Position numbers and translations under genes: made by a program | Notes under the pieces: generated by a model | Database searches by the model: none | Seen by the model: only the letters and a program-made list of their open reading frames with translations | What the model was told of the DNA's origin: nothing | In this document: positions 17,601-24,442 of the stretch, in pieces | Layout: the number at the start of each line of letters is the position of its first letter | Numbering within the stretch: the stretch's first letter is position 1 | DNA from: Sphingobacterium sp. SRCM116780 | GTDB lineage: Bacteria > Bacteroidota > Bacteroidia > Sphingobacteriales > Sphingobacteriaceae | Length of the DNA stretch: 64,000 nucleotides | NCBI RefSeq assembly: GCF_021442025.1 | Contig: NZ_CP090446.1 | Span: 1,054,001-1,118,000, forward strand | Direction: 5' to 3'

Positions 17601-19304
17601 GGACAGCTCAAGAGCAAAGGTATCCATAGTGAAAACAATGGCACGAACTTTCTTACGAATATAACCTATGCTTACAACGAACGTGGCTGGGCTACCAAAA
17701 CATCTGCTCCGGAGTTTACCTATGAGCTGAACTATAACCAGACCGGTGCAGGAGCGGTACTCACCAATGCACAGTACAATGGTAATATTGCCCAGCAGTT
17801 ATGGGGCCATGCAGCCACAACCAACAGTACTTTCACTTATACCTATGATGCCCTTAATCGGTTGACCAATGGCACGAGTACAGGAACGATCATGAGCGAA
17901 GCGTTAGTCTATGATGATATGGGCAATATCAGGACGTTGACCCGTAATATTGGCAACACACCTACAACCAGCACGACTACTTATGCTTATAATAATGCAA
18001 ACAAAAGTAATCGGTTGTTGAGTCTGACCAGTGGATTAACAGGTACCTTTACTTATGATGGCAATGGTAATGCAACCAAAGACCGTACAGGTATGGCTTT
18101 TAGCTACAACCAGCTGAACCTCCCCAAGTCGGCAACAATAACAGGAAGAACGGTCACTTATCTGTATGATGCCATGGGAACCAAACTGAAAAAGACAGCA
18201 ACAGTTGCTGCTGTCACAACAGAGCAGGATTATGTGGACGGGATCGAATACAGTAAGCTGGGAGCAGCTGCCAGTGTAATTGAACGGATCGCTACAGAAG
18301 ATGGTTTTCTCTTGAACAATACAGGAACCTATAGTTACTACTATTATCTAACTGACCATTTGGGTAATGTACGCTCGGTGATCAAGCAGGCAGGAACTCC
18401 TACTGTACCAGCTGCAGCGGTTGTACAGAAGCAGGATTACTATCCATTTGGAAAGAGTAAATCTATTGCAACCAGTATAAATAATAAGTATCTTTATAAT
18501 GGCAAAGAGATGCAAGATGACCTTGGTGTGGGTACACATACCTTGGGAAGTTCCTACATATTTGAAGGACAGCTGGATTATGGAGCTCGATTCTATGATG
18601 CAGAGATCGGTCGATGGAATGTAGTGGATCCAATGGCGGAGAAATATTTTAATCACTCACCATATAATTATGCTCTTAATAATCCGATTGATATTATAGA
18701 TCCCAATGGTAAGGATATTGTAATTTTATCATATGGAAATCCTAAACCAGGTCATACATATGGCCATCTAGCATTACTTATAGGAAATGATAAGGAGGGA
18801 TGGACTTTTTATTCCCAGGATAAGGATGCCGATAATACATATATAGATAAAAATGGAAGCTGGGTTGAAAATGATCAGTATTCAATTGTTGGTGGTTTTA
18901 AAACTGTAGAAGACTTTGCCGATAGTGAATATAATACTCATAAAGCAGATTATGATGATGTTCGAGAAAAGGGAGGTCCAAAAAATGCATTTGATAATTC
19001 TGAGCGTGATTCAAAGGGAAACATCATGCAAAGATTTGAGAAGGGTTATCAGATAACTACTGATCCGACAACGGATAAAAAAATGAAAGAGGCTGCTATG
19101 ATAAAAACAGCTGAAGAATATAGTACTCTTTTTAATAATTGCACGCATAATGTTGAAAGCGCTTTAAAAACAGGGGATTTAAAAACAAGTAATTCTTCTT
19201 CTTATTATCCGAAAGCCAAATTTGAAGATATTCAAAAGAATAATAAAGGTACCCGTATAGATGAAAAACTTAAATTTAAAGGTCATGAAAAAAAAACGAA
19301 CTAG
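14688..19304 (+). CDS. RHS repeat polymorphic toxin with papain-like C-terminal tip
   Basis: A 1538-residue protein. After the signal peptide (about 1-24) come NHL-type propeller repeats (about 85-390, e.g. GNLYVADGSNHLIRKIT), an Ig-like putative adhesive domain (about 390-445), a DUF6443-like segment (QYFDGLGRPSQSVQWQGSP), many YD repeats, and the RHS core (DHLGNVRSVIK, YNGKEMQDDLG, YGARFYDAEIGRW, NNPIDIIDPNGKD, ending near 1340). The last ~200 residues are a different, AT-rich tip with GHTYGHLALLIG (H1356/H1360) and NNCTHNV (C1485). A His early and a Cys late is the order of permuted NlpC/P60-type papain-fold amidases or peptidases. The core should form the toxin cage. A candidate immunity gene overlaps the 3' end. 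Confidence 0.85.
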   Translation: MMKRLTKIVFLVSLLVHVSHVDAQVDTLEADKKIQQIPMGMQAIAASSSMQALSATVKPTISYGSARTFGINQQISWSPTNSGGAAEFVVTVEQTITGYYNPLNTVMGSDGSLYIANAGYHSIMKRTSAGAETVFAGGNSTAWGYVDGAGTTARFRHPSSAVIDASGNLFVTDQQNHRIRKITPAGVVSTFAGSGTAGATNGTGTAASFNNPMGLAFDASGNLYVADGSNHLIRKITTAGVVSTYAGSGTLGLQDGALLTAQFNSPMGLAFDTNGDLYVADRQNHAVRKIAGGMVSTVAGNGTSGYVEGQGSAARFYALNNLVVKDGNIYLVDMNNNALRYVSPTGVVSTISTSGMLSNPFGISRTLDGKYYITENLANQVKKVAVQAAYSISPALPAGLVFDASTGNISGKIASVTAAKSYTVTAANGIGTSTATVTFSVSNDVLTASYDQNYVLERTVRNPNYKTIAALEGKPVDSVNVTVQYFDGLGRPSQSVQWQGSPSKNDIVQYPEYDAFGRESKKYLPYVKNLVKNGSFKPTPTADQLAYYATSNTWDAHVKKTGKPFSVTVFENSPLNRVQEQGAPGDAWQPVGTAGAGHTVKTSYETNTASGADTVRLWKITATGASGTGNYLAGKLYRTTLRDENSTSFTLRKGSVDEYKDFEGRVVLKRVWESETKVLNTYYVYDDFGDLRYVVPPGYTKKTITEQNDADFNELIYAFKYDGKRRLIEKKTPGKGWEWLVYNANNKVIMTQDSVQRVKPIKEWNYTKYDAFGQIVSTGIYKRNYANQAAAQKSADSVTVYWEERSVQTKLVGTVKYTKYTENAFPKVKTSMTPLTVNYYDDYLFEGGDTTKLAAVGITKSTKLKGLPTGSKVYKDNGTLPLWSISYYDDYGRVIQSASQNHLLGIDLITNTYSFSGELLTCKREHKPATGTATTILTTNNYDHVGRLLQTKKKVNAQAEIIQSKLAYNEIGQLKSKGIHSENNGTNFLTNITYAYNERGWATKTSAPEFTYELNYNQTGAGAVLTNAQYNGNIAQQLWGHAATTNSTFTYTYDALNRLTNGTSTGTIMSEALVYDDMGNIRTLTRNIGNTPTTSTTTYAYNNANKSNRLLSLTSGLTGTFTYDGNGNATKDRTGMAFSYNQLNLPKSATITGRTVTYLYDAMGTKLKKTATVAAVTTEQDYVDGIEYSKLGAAASVIERIATEDGFLLNNTGTYSYYYYLTDHLGNVRSVIKQAGTPTVPAAAVVQKQDYYPFGKSKSIATSINNKYLYNGKEMQDDLGVGTHTLGSSYIFEGQLDYGARFYDAEIGRWNVVDPMAEKYFNHSPYNYALNNPIDIIDPNGKDIVILSYGNPKPGHTYGHLALLIGNDKEGWTFYSQDKDADNTYIDKNGSWVENDQYSIVGGFKTVEDFADSEYNTHKADYDDVREKGGPKNAFDNSERDSKGNIMQRFEKGYQITTDPTTDKKMKEAAMIKTAEEYSTLFNNCTHNVESALKTGDLKTSNSSSYYPKAKFEDIQKNNKGTRIDEKLKFKGHEKKTN

Positions 19305-19785
19305 ATTGACAATATTAGTAGTGGTACTTTTGCCTGTTCTATATTATATTTTATCGGTGTTGTTGATGGGAAATGGAAGATTTGTAAATTATTATTTTCC
19401 ATCACAATTTTCTATTGAAAACTCAAAAAACAATAATAATTTCATCAAAGTTATTTCACCAGATAGAATAGAGATCGTTGATTCCATCTGGTTTAAGAAG
19501 GTCAATGATAAATTACAAATTTATACTTGTGATAGTTTTTACTTTAAGAGTTATGGTATATTTAACCTTTTTAAACATAAAATCAATCGAGCAGGTTTTG
19601 TTTGTTTAAATGTCAATTCGTTAAATGAAGAAAGATTAATGATACAATATGGAAATGGTGAGATTTATTCAATTGGCGATAGCAATTCTTATCGTAATTT
19701 GTATAAAATTGGATCTAGTGTGAGTTTAAAAATATTCACAAAAGATAAAGAACTTATTTCGATCCTGAATTTTATAAAATTATGA
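19285..19785 (+). CDS. Candidate immunity protein for the RHS tip
   Basis: A 166-residue protein starting MKKKRTRLTILVVVLLPVLY, with a strong N-terminal membrane anchor (about residues 7-27) and a beta-rich outward-facing domain (DRIEIVDSIWFKKVNDKLQIY). It overlaps the toxin gene by 20 bases. The frame is open from ATG 19261, which is an alternative start. A small anchored protein directly after an RHS tip, with the same low GC content, is the usual place and build of an immunity gene for a periplasm-acting toxin. The protein family is not recognised. Element copy 3 begins 15 bases later. Confidence 0.65.
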   Translation: MKKKRTRLTILVVVLLPVLYYILSVLLMGNGRFVNYYFPSQFSIENSKNNNNFIKVISPDRIEIVDSIWFKKVNDKLQIYTCDSFYFKSYGIFNLFKHKINRAGFVCLNVNSLNEERLMIQYGNGEIYSIGDSNSYRNLYKIGSSVSLKIFTKDKELISILNFIKL

Positions 19786-19800
19786 TGAAAGCTTTGATGG

Positions 19801-20050
19801 CTCCCTCTGGTTTAAGTGTTCGCTATTTCTGCGGTCACTTAAATCCAATATAAAACTAAGGTTTTGTCTGGAAATAGATCTAAACCGATGAAATTAAAAT
19901 CTATACGATGGCAACAACATATAGATTTGTAGATATGGATAGGAAGGGGTATGTTCTTATAACATTTATGTAAGTGCTGTATTTTGGTCTGGAGACCTGG
20001 TCGTTAAAAAGGATTTAAGTGACCCGTTGGAACACTTAAACCAAATGGGG
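19801..20050 (+). mobile_element. Palindrome-ended element (MITE/REPIN-like), copy 3
   Basis: 250 bp from CTCCCTCTGGTTTAAGTGTTC to GAACACTTAAACCAAATGGGG. Both end hairpins are intact: left TTTAAGTG-N17-CACTTAAA, right TTTAAGTG-N11-CACTTAAA. A small internal hairpin GGTCT-GG-AGACC is present (19986-19997). It lies directly after the candidate immunity gene. On its right side a minus-strand zinc-ribbon gene is cut at the element edge. Confidence 0.7.
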
Positions 20051-20199
20051 CAATTAGGACAACTTAATGTTCTTGATGAAGAACGAGAATTGTGATTATC
20101 TTTTGACACAACTGCTCTCTTTTCACATTTAGGACATTCGACAAATATTTCATTTTCGAAAGGATAGATTCCTATATTTTTATCTTGAAATCTGTTCAT
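20051..20199 (-). pseudogene. Truncated zinc-ribbon gene, 5' fragment
   Basis: An intact start (MNRFQDKNIGIYPFENEIF) leads into CPKC and, 28 residues later, CPNC, a zinc-ribbon pair. Immediately after CPNC the frame runs into element copy 3 and continues as element sequence. Only about 48 codons of the original gene remain. The full protein's function is not recognised. It supports the idea that the element arrived in, or recombined at, the 3' part of a gene. Confidence 0.6.
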
Positions 20200-20226
20200 C
20201 TGTTAAATTGCTTACAACATAGCTGA

Positions 20227-20880
20227 TTATTTTTTTCGTTTGAGCTCATGTTCAAAAGCTTTAATTTTAGTTAATATCTGCGGATTTTTCAGTTCTTCTT
20301 TGGTTATTCGCATATGCCATTGAAAGTACCCGAATTTATCTTTCGCTACACATTCATCCAAATTGTTAACACTTTTGAAAGTTTTTAAATCAGCACCTTT
20401 AATAATTCCAGCACGGTTTTCATAAACATGATTTTTATCTCGAGCATAGCATCTGCCCAGTGATTTGAAGCTCTTCGGATCCCCTTCTTCATAGATATTG
20501 AAAGTTCCTCCATATACCATTCCATAATAGCGATACACATGATTTTTGTCTTTATAAAAAGCATTGTTAATGTTCTTAAAAGTTGATGTATCGATTATTT
20601 TATTTAAACGCGTACTTTCACCATCGTCTAATTTAGTGATATAAATATCTATGTTCCCATCTTTAGCTTCTTGACCAACTCCGACTGATGTTTTATAACC
20701 AACCTCTCGTTTGTTATTCAAGTAGAGTCCTCCTTTAATCGGTCGCCATTTTACTGCAGGCTTTTTTTGATGAGAACGCTGTTGTGAAAAACCCATTTCC
20801 CAACAGCATATAAAAAGAATAAAAACAATTCCTATGGAGCGAAACAGTAGTTTCGATGAAAAATAGCGTTTGTGTTTCAT
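20227..20880 (-). CDS. DKNYY family secreted protein
   Basis: A 217-residue protein with a signal peptide (MKHKRYFSSKLLFRSIG then FILFICCWEMGFSQ, cleavage near residue 33). It has DKNYY-type repeats: YKDKNHVYRYYG, ARDKNHVYENRAG, AKDKFGYFQWHM. The family has no known activity; the repeats are short beta units that follow a D-K-N-x-V/Y pattern. It ends with a basic tail. It starts 157 bases from the end of the next minus-strand gene and probably has its own promoter. Confidence 0.75.
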   Translation of the reverse strand: MKHKRYFSSKLLFRSIGIVFILFICCWEMGFSQQRSHQKKPAVKWRPIKGGLYLNNKREVGYKTSVGVGQEAKDGNIDIYITKLDDGESTRLNKIIDTSTFKNINNAFYKDKNHVYRYYGMVYGGTFNIYEEGDPKSFKSLGRCYARDKNHVYENRAGIIKGADLKTFKSVNNLDECVAKDKFGYFQWHMRITKEELKNPQILTKIKAFEHELKRKK

Positions 20881-21036
20881 AAATTTAGCTAGTGGTTACT
20901 TATGCTTTGTTTCATCTTACATGAAGATAATGAATTTATCAATTGCGTTCATGTTAAAATTATATATAGATCAATGATTAGCTACATATGTAACTAGAAA
21001 TAGATGAAATCTATGAAACAGTCTGGTCGGACAATA

Positions 21037-21630
21037 TTAGCAGAAGTTTTTTATCCTTTCATACCGTCCAATTAAAATTGGAATTGCAGTATGAATCCAA
21101 AATTTTTGGCTAATCATACCTCCAGACATTCCACTTCCGTGATAATATTTTTCAACAAAATAATCTTCACTTTGATGAATTGATTTTCCAGTTAATTCAA
21201 TAAATGCAATCTCTATTAATTCAACTAACTCATCTTCATCCTTTGGAAAAGGTTTTCCTTTAAAATATTCGGTTAGTTCTGCCCATAATTCAGGATCGCC
21301 TCTGAGTCCAAATGAAAGAGGGCTATCTAAAAATATGGAATAAAATTCCTCTGTATTTAATTTTTCATGAAAATCATATAATACAAAATGATTTTTCCTC
21401 ATTTTGTGATCGTATAAAATAATCAATTCATCAATTTTGTCTCCCAGTCCTTTATTTTTATTCCGTAATTCATGAATATTTTGAATTACAAAATATTGGG
21501 GATAATTTTTTCTAGTGAAATTAATTAAGTGCCAAAAATCTTTCCATTTATCTTTTTTATAAAATAAATTTAAATAGGGAAATTTTGGAATATTTCCTTT
21601 TACATCAAATATTTCAACGTCATATTTCAT
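21037..21630 (-). CDS. Hypothetical cytoplasmic protein
   Basis: A 197-residue soluble protein with no signal peptide, rich in aromatic and charged residues (NLFYKKDKWKDFWHLINFTR) and with an acidic helical middle (FPKDEDELVELIEIAFIEL). The end, HGSGMSGGMISQKFWIHTA, is distinctive, but I do not recognise it. Size, AT-rich codons and position in a toxin-rich accessory region would suit an orphan immunity protein; that is inference only. Confidence 0.55.
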   Translation of the reverse strand: MKYDVEIFDVKGNIPKFPYLNLFYKKDKWKDFWHLINFTRKNYPQYFVIQNIHELRNKNKGLGDKIDELIILYDHKMRKNHFVLYDFHEKLNTEEFYSIFLDSPLSFGLRGDPELWAELTEYFKGKPFPKDEDELVELIEIAFIELTGKSIHQSEDYFVEKYYHGSGMSGGMISQKFWIHTAIPILIGRYERIKNFC

Positions 21631-21757
21631 AAAATTTATACTAATATAAGATTCTTGGCGAGAGGCTTTTTATAAACTGTTGTCTGTGATTAAGACTATT
21701 AAAGTTAATTGAATTATATAAGGTACATTATTTTTAACACTCCAATAAATGAAAGTT

Positions 21758-21815
21758 TTCCAAACCAATAATTCAAATTTAATCTTCTTTTCGACTTCTG
21801 GACATAATTTTTTAT
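21758..21815 (-). pseudogene. Remnant of the 3' end of an operon HTH gene
   Basis: About 51 bases match the last ~17 codons of the HTH gene at 5048-5572 with four differences, and weaker similarity continues past the stop. The minus strand reads CPEVEKKIKFELLV, against RPEVEKKIKFESLV in the intact gene, and the stop is changed to TGG. It is therefore the leftover of a related gene, lying next to the 3' end of ssrA, a common integration site. Confidence 0.65.
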
Positions 21816-21858
21816 ATAAAATAATCGTAACCCAATTCGTGACCCAATTAAAACAGAA

Positions 21859-21892
21859 AAGGGTAAATCATTTTAATTAATGATTTACCCTT
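21859..21892 (-). terminator. Terminator of ssrA
   Basis: GGGTAAATCATT / AATGATTTACCC with loop TTAATT forms a perfect 12-base stem. On the minus strand it is followed by TTTTCTGTTTT. It begins 9 bases after the tmRNA 3' CCA. Confidence 0.85.
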
Positions 21893-21900
21893 TATCTTTG

Positions 21901-22265
21901 TGGAGCCGGAGAGATTCGAACTCTCGTCCAGTCATGGTACTGTATACGCTTTCTACATGCTTAGCTACTCTCAGATTGTCGAGCGAGGGAAGGTGAGTTG
22001 CTGACCTATACCGTACGCCGTATTTGCTGAGTCTTACAGGTAATTAGCAAAATCACACCTGCCAGTTCTATTGTTCGATGCCCCGAATGTTAAACCAAAG
22101 AACAGGATCTAACGGGACAAATAGCTATGTTAAGTCTAACTTAAGCAGCTAAGGCGTAGTTTTCTTCGCCTGTTGTTGTTCTGAAAGTTCCGATTAAAGT
22201 GCTCTACTAACAACGCACTGCATGCTTACATAACCGTCTCCATCCTGTCAATTCCGGTCGACCCC
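21901..22265 (-). ncRNA. ssrA: tmRNA (trans-translation rescue RNA)
   Basis: The minus strand begins GGGGTCGACCGGAATTGACA and ends CGAGAGTTCGAATCTCTCCG GCTCCA, the tRNA-like ends of a tmRNA including an encoded CCA; the length is about 365 nt. The tag reading frame is at 22170-22141 and reads GGC GAA GAA AAC TAC GCC TTA GCT GCT TAA, giving GEENYALAA. This tag would mark stalled products for ClpXP, whose genes lie at 34.9-36.8 kb. The downstream terminator and a gene remnant lie beside its 3' end. Confidence 0.95.
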
Positions 22266-22428
22266 AATTATATAATATGCAAAAATACAAATATTATTCT
22301 AATAATAGCCGTGTATGCGTCATAGGATTGAAATTAATTTAGTACCTTTCTTGTTGTCAATAGGCAAACAATTGTTACTCAGAATTGTTATAGCGTATAA
22401 ATACTCACTGAATCAAAATTATAACTAC

Positions 22429-23307
22429 ATGGCTAAAGAAAAAAAATCAAAAGATTCTAAAAAACGAGGTGCAAAAAAGACGGCAACGCCAGTCTTGAAG
22501 AAGAAATCTAATGATCAAGTAAGCAATGTATATACATCAACTGCTGAAAAATCAAAAACTCCTCGTAAATTTAAAAAAGCCGCTAAAAAAGAATCTTCAA
22601 AAAAGGAATCTAAACTACTAAAGGCGTATAAAAAATTGAATAAGAAACTGACTAAACAGGTTTCTAAATTAATGGACAAATTACCGCTTTTTACTACTGA
22701 GAATGAAAACAAAGCGGATGATAAAGCCGAAAAGAAGATCGCTGATACAGCAAAGCTTACCGTTGAAAAAATTGTGGCTGTTAAAGAACCCGTAAAAAAG
22801 GCTGTATCAGGAATTGCAGCTGCTGTTAGCCAGTCAGTAACTGCTGTAGCTGCTAATCTAACTAAAGAATTGGCTGAAAAAAAGACGGCATCTACGAAAC
22901 CTACTCCAACGAAGAAACCTATCGCGATAAAACCGAAGATTAGCCCATCCACTGCCGTGAAGAAACCTGCTGTAGCACAAAAAACTGAACCTGCAAAACC
23001 GCAAGAGTCAATTCCTGCAGTTCCAAAACCTGTGACGGTAAAGAAACCGGTAGCAGTTCAAAAAACAGTTTCAAAACCACCCGTTGCTAAAGAGAGTAAT
23101 CTAAGTACAGGTACTAAAACTACGGGAGCAAAACCTGCTTCGGCTTCAACAACAGTAAAGAAACCTGTAACTACTAAACCAACCACTGCAGCGAAAAAAA
23201 GTACAGATCAGACAGCCGCTAAGGCTGTTGCTCCAAAACCTGCTGCAGTAAAAACAACAACTGCTAAGGCTGTTCCTTCTGTTAAAAAGGATACAAACGA
23301 GCAATAG
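22429..23307 (+). CDS. Lys/Ala/Pro-rich histone H1-like protein
   Basis: A 292-residue, strongly basic, low-complexity protein (MAKEKKSKDSKKRGAKKTA). It is Lys-rich to about residue 110, has a helical middle, and a long tail of AxKP/KKPVA/TxKPT repeats, ending VKKDTNEQ. The make-up is that of bacterial H1-like nucleoid proteins, which bind DNA without a fixed fold. The frame is open from 22315, but the upstream 38 codons are unlike the rest and ATG 22429 gives the typical MAKEKK start. A terminator follows. A copy of the last codons plus terminator recurs at 24328-24431. Confidence 0.75.
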   Translation: MAKEKKSKDSKKRGAKKTATPVLKKKSNDQVSNVYTSTAEKSKTPRKFKKAAKKESSKKESKLLKAYKKLNKKLTKQVSKLMDKLPLFTTENENKADDKAEKKIADTAKLTVEKIVAVKEPVKKAVSGIAAAVSQSVTAVAANLTKELAEKKTASTKPTPTKKPIAIKPKISPSTAVKKPAVAQKTEPAKPQESIPAVPKPVTVKKPVAVQKTVSKPPVAKESNLSTGTKTTGAKPASASTTVKKPVTTKPTTAAKKSTDQTAAKAVAPKPAAVKTTTAKAVPSVKKDTNEQ

Positions 23308-23425
23308 AAAGGTTTAAATTAAGAACATAAAAAAATCCTGCTCTACAACAGTAAAGCAGGATTTTTTATGGAAGAAGCTTATTTCAATAAACCTGTTTGT
23401 AACACCTGTTTTCTATCACTTGGCC
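23272..23425. repeat. Junction repeat copy A (H1-like 3' end, terminator, M3 peptidase 3' remnant)
   Basis: The same order of parts occurs at 24334-24478: the last codons of the H1-like gene (VKKDTNEQ stop), ~25 bases, a hairpin, then a minus-strand M3 peptidase end. In copy A the peptidase end is only a remnant (23379-23425): the minus strand reads SDRKQVLQTGLLK and stop, then decays. Confidence 0.65.
23330..23367. terminator. Terminator after the H1-like gene
   Basis: AAAAAATCCTGCT / AGCAGGATTTTTT with a 12-base loop; symmetrical A/T flanks make it usable from both strands. Confidence 0.85.
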
Positions 23426-23661
23426 ATGCAACAAGATTTCAGAATACCAAAGTTCTGGAAATGGTAATGATACCAGCAATATTTTCATGATTAACCCCTA
23501 GTCTCCAATTCTCCAAATTAGAAAGAAAAAAACAATTATCTATTTGCTTTTATCCGATTTTTTTTCGCTGAAAAATATAAGAATATTTGGTGGGTAATTT
23601 TTTTTCATTTATATTACATAATCATTTCAAATTGTATTATTAAAATCACAAATTAATAAAT

Positions 23662-24276
23662 ATGAAAAATCTGTTTCTTTTCATTTTCCTCTTACTAGGA
23701 GCGTCTGCTTATGCTCAAAACAACACCTACATGCCTCAAGTTTTTTTTGACAAACAACAGGCTCAGGATATGCTTGCTATCGGAACATCGACAATTGAAG
23801 GAGTTGCTTACACCAGGCAATATACCGACAGCAAAAAACAAAATGCACCTGAAGGAACGTTGGTAACCTTGTATCCTTTAACACCTTATTTTGAAGAATT
23901 TTTAAAACTAAGAACACAAAAAGAAAGTAAAACAAACAAAGTATATCTTTCAGAAGAAGCCTTCAAATATAGAATAGAAGTCAAAACAGACAGTTATGGG
24001 AGATTTAAATTTGAAAAATTGAAGCCCGGAAAATATTATATTGAAAGTATTGTTCCTTATATAGGGGTTGGGCATTATTCGGAACAAACCGGAACTACGA
24101 CCACTTATAATGGTTATGGAACCGCAATAGCTTCGGCTCCTTATTATGAAAGATTTAGTTACAATTTCGATGCTGCGAGCAGAGAAACTAAAATTGTGGA
24201 AATAAAAAATGACGGAGAATTTTTAGATATAAAGTTATATAAATCTAAAATATCCTTTAAGAATCTCTTAAAATAG
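23662..24276 (+). CDS. Secreted protein with SpaA/CarboxypepD-like beta domain
   Basis: A 204-residue protein with a signal peptide (MKNLFLFIFLLLGASAYAQ). The middle reads like a prealbumin-type regulatory sandwich: TIEGVAYTRQYTD early, then VKTDSYGRFKFEKLKPGKYY (the G-x-F-x-F-x-x-L-x-P-G-x-Y motif). It probably sits in the periplasm or on the surface; the binding partner is unknown. It lies alone between the two junction repeats, so it may be an insertion or what is left of a duplicated segment. Confidence 0.7.
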   Translation: MKNLFLFIFLLLGASAYAQNNTYMPQVFFDKQQAQDMLAIGTSTIEGVAYTRQYTDSKKQNAPEGTLVTLYPLTPYFEEFLKLRTQKESKTNKVYLSEEAFKYRIEVKTDSYGRFKFEKLKPGKYYIESIVPYIGVGHYSEQTGTTTTYNGYGTAIASAPYYERFSYNFDAASRETKIVEIKNDGEFLDIKLYKSKISFKNLLK

Positions 24277-24327
24277 TCTATAATATTCTGTTGTAAACAG
24301 GAAGAGAAATTTGTAAAGAAAAAATAG

Positions 24328-24431
24328 CAACCTGTTCCTCCTGTTAAAAAAGATACCAACGAACAATAGAAGAGTTTAAAAATAAAGACGTAAAAAAAAC
24401 CTGCTTTACCATCGTAAAGTAGGTTTTTTTT
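24328..24431 (+). repeat. Junction repeat copy B (H1-like 3' remnant plus terminator)
   Basis: CAA CCT GTT CCT CCT GTT then KKDTNEQ and TAG (to 24369) repeats the H1-like gene's last codons without the rest of that gene. After it comes a hairpin, CCTGCTTTAC / GTAAAGTAGG with A and T runs (24392-24431), equivalent to the one at 23330. It serves as the present terminator region of dcp. Confidence 0.65.
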
Positions 24432-24442
24432 ATAGAAGAGAC

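Noticed and set aside
3119..20050. Integron-like cassette array with attC sites
   Set aside because: The element ends lack the GTTRRRY/RYYYAAC core sites, the units are about 250 bp, and several genes on both strands lie between copies; no integron integrase is seen.
22315..22428. N-terminal 38-codon extension of the H1-like protein
   Set aside because: Its composition (hydrophobic, low Lys) is unlike the rest and it contains the expected promoter region; MAKEKK at 22429 is the better start.
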